Shown in pieces: positions 30,329 to 42,904 of a stretch of 64,000 nt of DNA. The first letter of the stretch is position 1; the number at the start of each line of letters is the position of its first letter. The notes under the pieces were generated by a model, which worked only from the letters and a program-made list of their open reading frames with translations, was not told where the DNA came from and did no database searches. The translations under genes and the position numbers were made by a program. The stretch covers positions 1,506,002,545 through 1,506,066,544 of the forward strand of contig OX336388.2 of assembly GCA_946902985.2 (NCBI GenBank), read 5' to 3'. Source of the stretch: Meconema thalassinum. Lineage: Eukaryota > Arthropoda > Insecta > Orthoptera > Tettigoniidae.

Positions 30329-31755
30329 AACAAGAAGTTCCGTGATGAACTAAAGAGCCTACTTTTCTTAACATTTAAGATTCATGCCAATGATTAATCT
30401 ATATGGATCTATCTAGAATAATTACGAAATTAAGTTGGTAATATCGAAATTTCTAATTGGTTCGAAATACTGTATACATGGCATACTATAGCCTAATAGA
30501 GAACTACAGTTGGCAGCCCTGGTGACTGAATATTTTCTTAGCTCCATCTCTTATGGTACAGAATACAAAATTTGGTTGAAGTCCAATGGATAGCATGGAC
30601 GTTACATGCAGTTAAACATTGGATCTAACAGCGCGCGTAAAATCATGTTGGCAACAATGACATACATGTATTGGTCAGAAATAATCTGAAATAATCTGAT
30701 CTATTGTTGAGTCAATTTTGAATGAAATCCATTAATTAGTATACAAGTTACATGCATTTTAAAATTGGACTTATCAGCAGGCTTAGAATCATGTTGGCAG
30801 CACTGGCGTTGGCCTATATTAGTTATTCCAAATTAATATAGAATGCCAGGTACTATACGTGTGCAATGTTTAGAGCTATTGGCTTGCTTACTTTCTGATA
30901 TATTGATATTTGGGTAACAAAAATTGAGACAGAATATATTAACAGTTGGCAGCCCTGGTTGCTCTTAAGAATACGCATAGTCATATCTGTTATGGTACAT
31001 ATAGCACACACGAAATTTGGTTGAAATCCAAATGATAGTATAGAAGTTACATGTATTTAAAGTTGGACCTTTCAGCAGGCGGTACCACTGACGTATATAA
31101 GTTACTCCAAATTAATATGGAATATCAGGTACTATACGTGTGCATAGTTTAAAGCTGTCGGCTTGCATACTTTCTGATATATGGGTATTTGGATATGAAC
31201 AGAGAACATTAATTAACAGTTGTCAGCCCTGGTGGCTCTTAAGAAACGCTCAGTCATATCTGTTTATGTACACGTAGCACATACGATATTTGGTTGAAAT
31301 CCAATTGATAGTTTAGAAGTTATATGCATTTAAAAATTGGACCTATTAGCTGGTTTAGAATCATTTTGGCAACACTGCCATGTATAGCCTCCTGGAAATT
31401 AAACTGCAATATTATTATCTATACGTGTGCCAATTTTGAAATAGCTCCCATTCATACCTTCCAAGATATCCAACATGGAGCTCAAATTTCAATTGCGATT
31501 TTTCAGCAGTTGGTAGCACTGACATCATTTTCAAATATCGCCGTGAGATATTCAGGTATAGATCTTTACTCCTTCCAAATTTTGTTTCGATTGCTCCAGC
31601 CGTTCAGGAGTTGATAGGGGGACACACACACACAGCCAGACAGACAGACAGACAGGCAGACAGAAGGACCGACAAACAGACACACAGACACACATTTTCC
31701 CGATCTCATAAGTCTAGTTTTTCCTCATTTTTGCAAAATGTGAAAAGTAGGCTAA
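30329..31755 (+). mobile_element. Helentron-like family B element (B2)
   Basis: Starts AACAAGAAGTTCCGTGATGA, then GCCTACTTTTC, and ends GAAAAGTAGGCTAA. Repeats of TGGCAGCCCT sit at 30511, 30947 and (as TGTCAGCCCT) 31221. Microsatellite of CAGA/GACA at 31622-31695. Inserted inside the LINE L3 frame. Confidence 0.85.
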
Positions 31756-32290
31756 AAATGGAAACTGCATACCAGTTAACCAAGAGATCTACTGTATAAC
31801 AAGAAATCATTATCCCTAAATGCCAAGCTCTACATTACTGAACAGTCATTCGACCAGAAGCCTTATATGCTTCAGAGTGCCTTACGATGCACAGAAAAGA
31901 TTTTTCAGAGGAACTTGAAACCAAAGAAAGGAAGATCTTACGGAAAATCTTTGGCCCAGGAAAGGAAAACGCTGATTACAGACGGAGACACAACCATGAA
32001 CTCTATAAATACTTTGCAAAAATCTCTGACGTGATGAGAATGAGGAAAGTTGTGTTCTATGGTCAATTAACAAGGCTGAGCCCATTGTGATAGTTAAACC
32101 AAATCTTTACTTACTTTATGGGTAAGAAAACTAAGGGAACGTGGTTCACAAAGGTAGAAAAGGATTTAAAAAAGTAGGAATTACATACAACGATATTAAG
32201 TTGTGTACGCCCCTTGACGTGAAACTAAAAGAACACCAGAGTTTCCAGGAAAAGCCTTAACTAACAACAGGCTAGACGTGGACTGAAGCT
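31756..32290 (+). pseudogene. LINE C-terminal coding region (L3)
   Basis: After the family B insert the LINE frame resumes as METAYQLTKRST, then VIRPEALYASECL, RKILRKIFGPGKEN, MRMRKVVFYGQLTR and, after shifts, WFTKVEKDLKKVGITYNDI. These are conserved C-terminal blocks of this LINE family; stops and shifts are present. Confidence 0.75.
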
Positions 32291-32714
32291 AGGGAACAGC
32301 AGCATCGAGAGCACACGAGGCCTTACTGGGCGAATGTTAAAGCTCGAGTAAGAGAGCAGCCAGGGAACAGCAGCATCGAGAGCACACGAGGTGTTACTGG
32401 GCGAATGTTAAAGCTCGAGTAAGAGAGCAGCCAGGGAACAGCAGCATCGAGAGCACACGAGGCGTTACTGGGCGAATGTTAAAGCTCGAGTAAGAGAGCA
32501 GCTAGGGAACAGCAGCATCGAGAGCACACGAGGCGTTACTGGGCGAATGGTAAAGCTCGAGTAAGAGAGCAGCCAGGGAACAGCAGCATCGAGAGCACAC
32601 GTGGTGTTACTGGGCGAATGTTAAAGCTCGAGTAAGAGAGCAGCCAGGGAACAGCAGCATCGAGAGCACACGAGGTGTTACTGGGCGAATGTTAAAGCTC
32701 GAGGAAGAGAGCAG
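32291..32714 (+). repeat. 71 bp minisatellite, six copies
   Basis: Unit starts AGGGAACAGCAGCATCGAGA at 32291, 32362, 32433, 32504, 32575 and 32646, exactly 71 bp apart each time; the last is cut 2 bp short. Units differ at a few positions only. In one frame the first unit reads EHTRPYWANVKARVREQP, which resembles the basic C-terminal tail of the LINE, so the array grew out of LINE coding sequence. Confidence 0.95.
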
Positions 32715-32740
32715 TTGAATTACGTGGTCCATAGCTGGCT

Positions 32741-33894
32741 GAAACGGCAAGAAGAAGAATATGAAATTAACCATATTTATATTGGGTCCTTATTGTAAAC
32801 TAATTCAATTAAATACTAAAGGTATTAAAAGTTACCAAACACCACAAATCCACAAATAAAATTGTGAGTATATTAGTCAAGTAGCTGGTGTTGCTGTCAC
32901 CGTGAATCATAGAAAACTTGATACTATAAAACTAATTATGATTAAAAATCATTAATTCAACAAGTCCTTAAAGGTATATAAAACTCGGAAATCCGATCTG
33001 TTACAAAATCATTTAAGTATACATTTCTGACAATATGATAATACTGTGCGAGAAGAAATGCTGTTATTAACAAATTAGAAATAGAATATATGAAATGTCA
33101 AGCGTAAATTTCTTATATAAAGTATTTTCTATAAATGGTAGTACTCATCGAGTTGTAAACAGTAAATACAAAAGTGTCAACATTATGAAAGAAACGGTTA
33201 TCAGTTTGCCTCTTGTAGCTAATTATATTAGCGGCGTAAATATTCTCCTAAGCCTGCAAGAACTATGAGTAAAGTGGGACGCATCATATAATAATAATCA
33301 TATTAATGGGATAAATTAATACGAATTCTTGCTACGGTGAGAAATAGATAATTTTAATACAAGAAAGAAATGTGGAAGAACTTACGTAATATGATGATGT
33401 TAAATTGCGTTGGCAGCCTGTTGTCGATATTAAAGAAATATACTGTATCATTTAACAGGAGTCCAAATTGAAATCAAGGCTTATTACCTAAATATGCCTG
33501 GATAAATTTCTATTTTAAAGTTCATATACTCATGTACTTGAATGTACGTTTCCTGTTATTAAAACATAATCGTAAATAATATTATTAGTTATTAAAAGGT
33601 AATTAGTTATTTTTTGAATCATTAAATTCTAATACAGTAATAGCATGCCTACAGAAACGGTTGATATTATGCGTATATTACGTAATAAAATTGTATTTGT
33701 ATAGAGGTTTATTTAAGAGTAATTGTTTTAGAGAGGTGTTGTTAAATATAAAGATCCTGTCAAAGGCTAATTATAAAATGTGCAATAAATATCATCTAGT
33801 AATTTACTATGTAGATATTGGTGGATTACTTTTAATACTATTGGTATTTTATTCAATATTAATTAATAGTAATAATACAGACTCCAGGAAACCC
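32741..33894. other. AT-rich unassigned sequence
   Basis: Very AT-rich, no repeat partner seen; the 82-codon frame 33661-33909 reflects base composition. Confidence 0.45.
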
Positions 33895-34330
33895 TCACCG
33901 ATGCCATAAGAAGCTTTCTACGGTCACCTGTACAGAATGGACCACCACAGACTGTCTCATGAGATCTTCAATGTTGCAAAGAAGGGTAAAGCCACTGGGT
34001 CCCTGTGGATCAAACAAATTGAGGAGGATCTTACTATAATTAATTTTCAGCAAGACACAAAATGGCAGGATTCGCTACCGTCTGACAATAAAATTGAAAC
34101 CAGACCTTTCCTCGCATCCATTACAGAAGCTCATCACAACAAGTCCAGGAAATAGTTCGACAGAAATATGACATAATACAGGTCCAATAGAAAGGCACAA
34201 GATTTCAGCAAGAAAGCAGCCGTCAAAAAATCCACCATGAATACCAGAAGTGACATACGGCAAATAAAACACAAGCAACTTGGTCCATAGGTGGCCCAAA
34301 CGACCAAATAATTAGAATAAAAATAATAAT
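33895..34330 (+). mobile_element. LINE 3' fragment (L4)
   Basis: SFYGHLYRMDHHRLSHEIFN followed by SLWIKQIEEDL is the same C-terminal block as in L1 and L3. The 3' end has CTTGGTCCATAGGTGGCCC then AATAATAAT. Confidence 0.75.
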
Positions 34331-34924
34331 AAATATAAAAGCGTACTTTCGCACATAAGAATCTATTTTATTCACGAATGCAAGATTCAAAGATATATAC
34401 AAATATAGTGTTTTCATCATATTATTAGAATTACTCAAAGTTTTCTGCGAAATAATCAGTTACATAATATTAAGTAACAAGCCTTCACATTAGAGAATAA
34501 AACTAGCAAAATCTATCACTAGAACTATGTTTACCAGAATGTTTTTTAATCAGTACCGATCCTTTATACCAAGCTTTACTGACATCGTGTAATTTCTTGA
34601 CAAGTTAAAGTAATTTTCTAAGTAATTAGCATGTCTACCATTTATAATTTACCAAAACGCAGCTGTAAGTTTGGATTGTTGCAATGACTCACTCTACTAG
34701 GATTCACCAAATCGGATATATTCATTGAACAGTTGGAGTAACTCATACCTCCCGTACTGTATCGCACACCTACTAAATTATGAAAAGAAAATAATATACA
34801 GTATTTATATACCTGTAAGTTTGGACTATGGTCGTGGTCAACTATACGAAGTTTCCCAGAGTTTGGATCATTGTGTGACGAGTTAGGGGAGTTCATCCAT
34901 GAAAATTGGCATGTGTGCGATCAA
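34331..34924. other. AT-rich unassigned sequence
   Basis: A short GTAAGTTTGGA(T/C)T motif occurs at 34665 and 34814; otherwise nothing recognised. Confidence 0.4.
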
Positions 34925-34933
34925 TAATTTAAA

Positions 34934-35146
34934 AGGCGGCTTCGGTGGCGTAGTTGGTAGCATGCTGAGCTTCTATGCCCAAGATCGCGGGTTCAAACCC
35001 GACCGAAGCCGTCGCATTTTTAAGAGCGTTAAAAATCCCTCAGTATGCCTTTCTTCGGAGGGGAAGTAAAGCTGGCGGTCCCATGTCATAGATTTATGGC
35101 ATTTTAAAGAACCTTCCACTAATTACACCTGTTTGAAGCTAAATTG
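34934..35146 (+). mobile_element. tRNA-derived SINE (type g)
   Basis: Flanked by a 9 bp duplication TAATTTAAA (34925-34933; 35147-35155). The head GGCTTCGGTGGCGTAGTTGG pairs with CCGAAGCC seven bases deep (GGCTTCG/CGAAGCC), and the B box is GGGTTCAAACCC with one base fewer in the T loop than a normal tRNA. Related to 52633-52824. Confidence 0.75.
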
Positions 35147-35314
35147 TAATTTAAACATTCGACATTAGGTTCCTACGTTCGTCGCCAGGAGCTTACTGCG
35201 ATGGCGTCTGATTACCAAGTTCTGAACTAGTAATCGTTGACGTTGGTGTTTGGCGGCAAAAGTAGGAACTACTTGAAAAGAAAATTCAATGTCTGTAGTC
35301 CTTATTTGAATTGA

Positions 35315-35445
35315 AAACAGAAACACACACTAATACAGCCACCACAATTAACACCGGTTATCAGACAGATTCTATACACACCCAAAGTACACGGGGCTAC
35401 ATGACCGCGTTGTCACAGCCCCTAAACTAAGGAACCAACCAACCA
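35315..35445 (+). mobile_element. Type b SINE, 3' half
   Basis: ACACCGGTTATCAGACAGAT, then GGGGCTACATGACCGCG...CAGCCCCTAAAC and a CCAACCAACCAATAA end. Confidence 0.65.
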
Positions 35446-35450
35446 ATAAT

Positions 35451-37763
35451 TTAAGACGAGGAAGGTACAGATTAATGTACCTGACGATAGCATTTGTCCT
35501 GTACGCCAAATTTCAAACAGATCAGATCATTCAGTGAGAAATTATCTTGTATGTTCGTGAAAGTAAAATTCTGACAATGAAGCCTCACGGAAATAGACAC
35601 TTGGTTTTTCTTTTTTTTTTTTCATCCCTGCTGAGATCTGACGTAGTCCTTGTGATTTCTCCCCAGCCTTCCAATCCTCGAGTTCCTCTCCAATGTCCAT
35701 TTCCGCTGCTATTGCTTCCGATGTAGTTTCCAATCTTGGCATCGTAGAGACTTCTCTCTCGTCCCAGATTGCACAGCGCCTTATCGAGCTAAACATAGGG
35801 GGTCCACCTGGAGCTTGTTCACCTTTTTACTTCCGAGGCCAAAGCCGTTCTGAATTCAATTAACTTCAGACTGCATTCTGTCCTTCCGGTAGTTCACTCC
35901 ATGCAGAATAGGAGTCATTCAACATTGAATGACTTTCACCAGAGACTGCGTCAGGAATACTCTTCTCTGTGTGTGGGATGCAGGTGATACGAGTTTTCCG
36001 TGTAGTAAATGGTATTTACAACCGGATCTCCTTTCTATAGCCAACTTTATCGCAGGGGAGGAAGATGAATAACGATAAATTAAACTGGGCAAGGAGTTGG
36101 AAGGAAGTAGCCTTTACTGTTAGAGGCTACCGTCCCAGCATTTACTTGCAGTTGGAAGTAGGAAAACTAGGAAAAAGCATTTCAAAGACGGCCGACAGTG
36201 ATGTTTCAACCAAGCCACAGTTAATGCTCGTGGGAATTTTGAGGTAATATTTTACATCTTGTGTTTCGGATTGCATGTATAAAGGAGGTCCTGCAACTTA
36301 TGATCGCATGATAATTCCTTCCATCCTTCCTTCCTTCCTTCATTCCTTCCATTCACTTGTGAATCCAGAGACCCATGTCTTCACGTCTTAGCTTCTGTAA
36401 TGTCCTCGATTAGTAATCTATAAGAAACATAAAATAATCATTTCCAAGGAAAACTAATGCCGACATAGCTTATGTCAATTAATATAGTTCGTAGTTCTGT
36501 TACAACTATGGCTACGTCCTTAATGGGCTTGGGAAATCTTTGTTTACAGCTCCATGTACGTGTGTTTTCTTTGCATTGGTTTAATAATTTGTTAAAAATA
36601 CATAATGGTGTTACGAGTGATCCACCAAGAGTTAATACTTTAAGTAATAGAAGTTTTTTAATGCACTAGTTTCAGCCACACTGTGGTCTTCAGCATAACT
36701 AACAATTGACAAGTGATATTGAGAGACAAGTGGTTAATGGTTGTGAGTACGGCATTGATATTTTGTAGGAAAGGTGTCGCTGTCTGGTAGTGTGATCTTC
36801 ATATTTTTGTTGGACTAAATAAAAACTTTGATATAAAACTTAATTTACCATCATTAAATTATTTTTGAAAGGTTCTTAAAACTATAGAAATGTAAAAAAA
36901 GAAGAAATCAAATCTGTTACAATGTTAATTAATAATAATTTCCTTTACATTTTAATCGTTATTTTAAAGATCATTATTATTAATTACATTGTAACGGATC
37001 TGATTTAATTTGAGTGAATGTTATCACACTGGAATTCAGTTCTTTGTCTTGCTGAAACTCCTCATGAACAATGGAAAAAGTCGGTTTTCCTCGGCCGGTA
37101 ATCAAACGCGGAGTATTGGAGCCGTGCGGTGGACTCTTTATCACTATTTTAACGTTTAGCTAACACGAACAAATTGTTAACCATTTTCCTCCTCTTACAC
37201 CACACTGCTCTGGGCACTGATTCATACCGATCCTAACCCCAGTCTCCTCTCCATTTGGTGCTCAGCTTACCACTGCTCCCTTTGAAGTGAGAAAAGTTCC
37301 TGAAACCAAATTAATTTGAAACCACGATGTTCAAGTGATCTTGACCTTCTTCGAAATTAGTTGAGTTGACGTCATCACCTGGCTGTACCCGAGGATCCTG
37401 GATTTTCCATCCGCAGTTACCCTGTTCTTCTCTAGAAGGCAAGTTGTGGGATAAAATAGCACCTGCGATATTAAAAAGATCTACGAAGAATTTATGTCGA
37501 CAAAATTACTAGCATTCTATATGGTAAACTGTGTGACTGCACTGCTGTGATGTCTTGTAATGGGGGCTACAATCAGAAAGGATGTGGCCGAGGTCATCAA
37601 GTTAGTTACCATTCGAGTAGCTTTCAGGAGTGTAAGAACTATTCTGCAGAATATCATTGTGTCATGGGAGAGATTCGTAACCAAATATTCTCGGTTTTCC
37701 TCGCGAGTCTGAGGGCTCCGTTCCAGTCTGAATAGTGGAATGAAGTTTCTTGACAGGAACAGA
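35451..37763. other. Unassigned sequence with a short hairpin and a TTCC repeat
   Basis: A TTCC microsatellite at about 36317-36352. An imperfect inverted repeat of about 33 bp (36908-36939 with 36972-37005; arms ATCAAATCTGTTACAATG) may be a small fold-back. The 84-codon minus frame 35542-35796 has no recognisable domain. Confidence 0.45.
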
Positions 37764-39864
37764 AACAAGATGTTCAGTAAAGAACATAGAGCCTACTTTC
37801 CCCTAAATGCATGAGTATTGTTATAACTCTTTGTCCTTTTCAAGGAGTATAATTGAATGTTGGTTGTAGTAGCTTGCTCAAATACGACGTGCTATACGGA
37901 TATTAAACATGAATATGAGGTGACATTTGCTAGTGCTACCTCTGTAAAAAAAAAACATTCAATTTGAATTCACCGTGTTTTAATTGTTATGGGGAATCGA
38001 TTTACACACATACATGGTCGCTATCTGCAAACTATTGGGCTGAAGACCTTGTGGTTCAGTCAAAAAGATGCTCCCCACAAAAAGGTATGTTGTTGCAAAA
38101 TTTGGTAGAGATCAAATGATTAGTTTGGTCGTAATTTGATTTAAGCTTTTAACATTTGGGTGGCCACCATTCAGTTTCCGTCAAGATGGCGGCGATATAA
38201 AACATGACAGTGAGGTGCCCTTTGCTAGTGCTACCTCTGTACCAAATTTCGTTCAATTTGGTCTTACCGTGTTTGAAAAGATAAGTGTAATCGATTTGAA
38301 CACATACATGGCCGCCATCTGCAAATTATTGAGTTGATGACCTTGTAGTTTTCTCAAAAGATTCTTTATACATGAAGGTATAATGTTGAAAAATTTCGTA
38401 GAGATCAAATGATTAGCTTGGGCGTAATTTGATTCAAGCTTTTAACATTTGGGTGGCCGCCATTACGTTTTGGTCAAGATGGCGACGATATAAAACATGA
38501 CAGTGAGGTACCGCTAGTGCTACTTCTGCACCAAATTTCGATCAATTCGGTTTTACCGTTTTTGAATTGATAGGGGGAATCGATGTGCACACATACATGG
38601 CTGCCATCCGCAATTTATTGGGCTGATGATCTTATAGTTTCGTCACAATATGTTAGCCGCATAAAGGTATATTGTTACAAAATTTGGTAGAGATCAAATT
38701 ATTAGGTTGGTCGAAATTTGATTTAAGCTTTTAATATTTGGGTGGCCGCCATTACGTTTCCGTTAAGATGGCGGCAATATGAAGCATGACACTGAGGTGC
38801 CCTTTGCTAGTGCTACCTCTGTACCAAATTTTGTTCAATTCGGTTTCACCATGTTTGAATAGATAGGGAGAATCGATTTGCACACATACATGCCGCCATC
38901 CTCAAAGTATTGGGTTGATGACCTTGTAGTTTCGCCAAAAGATTCATCATATATAAAGGTATATTGTTACAAAATTTGGTAGAAATCAGATGATTAGGTT
39001 GGTCGTAATTTGATTTAGGCGTTTAACATTTGGGTGGCCGCCATTACGTTTCCGTTAAGATGGCGGCAATATAAAGCATGACACTGAGGTGCCCTTTGCT
39101 AGTGCTACCTCTGTACCAAATTTTGTTCAATTCCGTTTCACCTTGTTTGAATAGATAGGGGGTATCGATTTGCACACATACGTGCCCGTCATCCGCAAAG
39201 TATTGGGACGATGACCTTGTAGTTTGGTCAAAAGATTCTTCATACATGAGGGTATAATGTTAATAAATTTGGTAGATATCAGATGATTAGGTTGGTCGTA
39301 ATTTGATTTAAGCTTTTAACATTTGGGTGTCCGCCATTACGTTTTCGTCAAGATGGCGGCGATATAAAGCATGACACTGAGGTGTCCTTTGCTTGTGCTA
39401 CCTCTGTACCAAATTTCGTTCAATTCGGTCTTACCGTGTTTGATTTGATAGGGGGAATCGATTTGCACACATACATGGCCACCATCTGCAAAGTATAGGG
39501 CTGATGATCCTGTACTTTGGTCACAATATGCGTCCCACATAAAGGTATCTTGTTGCAAAATTTGGTAGAGATCGAATGATTAGGTTAGTCGTAATTTGAT
39601 TTAAGCTTTGAACATTTGGGTGGCCGCCATTACGTATCCGTCAAGATGTCGGCGATATAAAACATAACACTGAGGTGTCCATTGCTAGTTCTACCTCTGT
39701 ACCAAATTTCGTTCAATTCGGTTTCACCGTGTTCGAATTGATAGGGGGGACAGCCATTCAGAGTACACACACACTCTCACACACACATACACGCACACAC
39801 ACAGACCCTGTGTAGATCTCATAAGTCTACATTCATTTTTTTTGCAAAAATCGTAAGTAGGCTA
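37764..39864 (+). mobile_element. Family A array (A8), complete
   Basis: The longest uninterrupted array: 5' AACAAGATGTTCAGTAAAGA, seven diverged 293 bp units, a GACAGCCATTCAGAG and CA microsatellite (39755-39803), and a 3' hairpin ending GTAGGCTAA at 39864. Units include several with AGCATGACACTG and ATTTTGTTCAATTC variants, so sub-types are interspersed. Confidence 0.88.
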
Positions 39865-39926
39865 ATAGAACTCAGGAGGCCTGGAAGTAGGAGACCCTTA
39901 ATTCTGAAAGGGAATTCCTATAATTC

Positions 39927-40256
39927 GTACTGCCTCCGTGGCTTAGGCGGCAGCACGCTGGCCTCTCACCGCTGGGTCCATGGTTCTAATCCCAGTCACT
40001 CCATATGAGGTTTGTTGCGGACAATGCGGAGGCAGACAGGTTTTTCTCCGGGTACTTCGATTTTCCCTGTCACTATTTCATTCAACAACACTTTCACTAT
40101 CATTTCATTTCATCTGTCATTCATTTAATCAATGCCCCAGGGGAGTGCGACGGGCTTCGGCAGCCAGCAGAGTTCATATCCTCGCCGCTAGATTGGGCCT
40201 CCATTCATTCCATCCCCCTACCCTTTCGATCGACTGGAAGCAGGCTGTGGATTTTC
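39927..40256 (+). mobile_element. tRNA-derived SINE (type f), full length
   Basis: 330 bp with a perfect 14 bp target duplication AATTCCTATAATTC (39913-39926; 40257-40270). Head GCCTCCGTGGCTTAGGCGGC, B box ATGGTTCTAATCCC, then GTTTTTCTCCGGGTACTTCG, GGGAGTGCGACGGGCTTCGG and GGCTGTGGATTTTCAATT. I recognise this body as a SINE type common in polyneopteran insects (from memory). Confidence 0.92.
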
Positions 40257-40270
40257 AATTCCTATAATTC

Positions 40271-40850
40271 CTAGTAACGATCTTCTTTCTGAAGAATCGG
40301 CTATTTGGAACAAATGACATTTGTGAAGATACTTTTATCAGCCAATATTTGTAACTACTGGTTGTTACAAAGACCATGGAGGGATTGGTGAACATGCGTT
40401 TGCTCTTGAGACAACCTGTACATTTTAAGTCAGCCAGGCAGAGTTGAAACCACATCAACCCTTGTAGAGTTAATGACTTTCAGGTCGACGCAATATGTGT
40501 GAAGTGCCCTTTATATCATACAGCAGAGGTGGAGTACAGTGTTCCATGTCGCAAGGGAAGCACGTCATCTAACTGCTTCAAGAGACGGGAACTATGTGGG
40601 GTAAGGCAGTGAGGCTATTATAATGAAGCATACATAGCCTACTTAGTTCTGCAGATATGAGATACAGGCAATACACATTTGATCCATTAGAAAGTTATAA
40701 TACCCTACTTCACAGGGTGTGACTGCTATGGCACATACCATGACATTGTGAATTCGATACGGTCGGTGGTGACGTAAGGTGGGTAATTTCTCAACGGAAT
40801 ATCGAAAACTTCAGATAGAAATGTTTTCACGCATTCCATTATAATAATAT
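40271..40850. other. Unassigned sequence
   Basis: No feature recognised. Confidence 0.4.
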
Positions 40851-40965
40851 CGTATTGCCTCGGGTGCCGGGTGCATGCTTTGTTATCTGACACCCAAAGG
40901 GAAGCTTGCATGTCGAATTTCGTTGCTCTTTGAAGTACTATGAAATACAAGGAGGTTATACATCT
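40851..40965 (-). mobile_element. 3' tail of the unclassified retroposon seen at 12839
   Basis: On minus: TTTGGGTGTCAGATAACAAA...GGCACCCGAGGCAATACGAT then ATTATTATA. Similarity may extend further left as a reading on minus (LQRATKFDMQASLWVSDNKA), shared with the other copy (TTKFSMQAILWVSNNKA). Confidence 0.6.
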
Positions 40966-41626
40966 AAGCTCCTTGAACACTATTGCGCTTTCTAGTAGAG
41001 AAATGAGGAACTTTGTGTTGGCGGAAACTCCCGAGATTAATTTTGCCATTATGAACCCGGCCTACAGAATTCAAACGGGTTCTTAGACATGCCAACATCG
41101 TATGACAAGGTGTCGCAATTTTTTGTCGCCTTTCAAAAATCACTTACCACGGCCAGGGGCGAACCTGCAAGCTTGGGGTTAGTAGACAGACACTCACCCA
41201 CAGAGGTAAGCACGCAATCCATTGAACACTTTCATTGAGATAGCGAGATTCACGTCACCTTGTCAATGCTTTAACCCTCATACTGACTTCACGTGAAATT
41301 CTGGGTAGAAGCCTATAACTAATGCACTATTTGAAACCGTATCTTTTGGCAGTACGCAGCCGAATCCTCATTTAGAGTGTTTAATATTATTCAGTCTAAT
41401 TATCTTGTAGGGTTAATAATCCATGGTTGAAAAATGTGTTTAATATACGTATTGACCTACGTATTGACCTAAGTTTACAAAGAGACAAGAGACAATGCGT
41501 ATTAATAATACAGAAATCGCATGGCGTAACTGTTAAATTGTGCACCACGCCCACAACGGCAACTGTAGCTAGCCTTGTGATCGTAGGTTCGAATCCCCGC
41601 GCTTACAGCGGCTATCGTTTGGGTAT
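40966..41626. other. Unassigned; tRNA-like fragment near the end
   Basis: At about 41585 GTAGGTTCGAATCCCC is a good B box, preceded by GTAGCTAGCC; the remainder of a tRNA or SINE is not clear. Confidence 0.4.
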
Positions 41627-42643
41627 TTAGCCTATTTTCATCTATGAAAAAAAAATAGACTTTTGAGATCACCTTTCATCCGTGTCTGTGTCTGCGTATG
41701 TGCGTGTGTCCCTAATAGAATCTAAAGAACGGTTGTAGAGATTTCAATGAAACTGGATAAGTGCACACTAATACCTCGTTCGACCACGACCGTGTCTTTC
41801 AAATTTTGATACGTTTCACTATTTCAACATGATGGTCACGCGAAGTATTTCACCGGCCTTCTTTATCTCCGCAACGGTATTAAATACCACCCTGAAATGT
41901 TGTGCAGTGATGAAACGTACTACTACACGTTCACCTATGTAATTTCCGAAAACCTGTTAAGTACAAAACAAACATGGCGGCTAAGCAAAGTTGAAACACT
42001 TGAATGGATTTTTCACGGGATGTAACCACCCGAGCGCAATGAAACTTGGTACAGTAAACGTATATACATATTGCAATGGCATCAAATTCAATTCAATTGT
42101 TTTTATCACCTCAAGTTGGCAGCTGTGCAAATTTTTTAAAATAAGTTTTATTTTTTGTGTCCTAATCCTCTGATTGAATTTAAAGTTTGATTAATGAACT
42201 TACGCAATAATCTTTCCAATTCAAATTTCAATAACCTGGTGAGCAAAATACCAAAATGGCGGCCAAGCGAATTTAAAACAAATAATTGAATTTACCAGCG
42301 AGTTAATTATCCAAGCGCAGTGAAACTAGGTACAGTAAATGTTCATACAACATTTAATCTCCTGGCATCAAATTAAATGCAATTGTTTTCATAACCCCAA
42401 GATGGCGGCTGTGCGTAATTTTAAAATTGCTTTTTCATTTTTGTGTCCTAATAATACGATCGAAGTGAATGTTTGAATAATGAACCTTCGCAATAATCTT
42501 CATCCAATGGTACATAACTCTATGGCCTACATACATAACAATACAACATTGCGATCGTTTTCATATTCGGAAGAACTTTTAACGGCGAAGACCAATAGGA
42601 TATATGAAAATAAGCTATATATTTATTCACGGAACCACTTCTT
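41627..42643 (-). mobile_element. Helentron-like family D element (D2)
   Basis: Minus copy: 3' hairpin from TTAGCCTATTTTC (41627) and CTTTTGAGATCACC; 5' end GAAAATAAGCT...TTCACGGAACCACTT at about 42608-42643. Internal landmark CAAG(A/T)TGGC at 42112 and 42398 (286 bp apart). Confidence 0.78.
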
Positions 42644-42649
42644 TCCCCC

Positions 42650-42895
42650 GCTTTTATACACACTCCCTCAAGGCAAATGCATGTATAATTCCTTACTTCA
42701 AGTACCGGAGCACCTACTCCAATCCTGTCCCCGATACAGTTACACACACTACTACAGTCATGACAGCAATACAGGTTATCGAACAAGTTCCACACATACC
42801 CAACTATACGTGGCGGATGACCAAGATTGCCCAACCCCCTCATATGAATTAACAGTAACAACAATAAACAATAATACAGAACAACATACACTCTA
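42650..42895 (+). mobile_element. Degenerate type b SINE fragment
   Basis: CCTCAAGGCAAATGC, CTTACTTCAAGTACCGG, ATACAGGTTATCGAACAAG and a CGTGGCGGATGACC block align in order with type b SINE bodies. Confidence 0.5.
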
Positions 42896-42904
42896 ATTGA
42901 CAAT

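Larger units (their letters stand above)
30255..32740 (+). mobile_element. Decayed LINE (copy L3), split by a family B element
   Basis: Two pieces, 30255-30328 (KFKYLGECMRPNISEEEAFT) and 31756-32740 (METAYQLTKRS..., PEALYASECL, FYGQLTRLSP). Same LINE family as 3118-7540. The 3' end carries a GTGGTCCATAGCTGGC block and AAGAAGAAG, preceded by an expanded 71 bp minisatellite. Confidence 0.8.

Noticed and set aside
32291..32714. Regular 71 bp repeats considered as a CRISPR-like array
   Set aside because: Units are directly tandem with no unique spacers, and derive from LINE sequence in a eukaryotic context.
34934..35020. Possible functional tRNA gene (7 bp acceptor pairing, good B box)
   Set aside because: The T loop is one base short and the sequence continues into a SINE body bounded by a 9 bp target duplication.
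35542..35796. 84-codon minus frame as a possible small host gene
   Set aside because: No motif, no conserved partner, and sequence around it shows no splice or regulatory pattern I can support.
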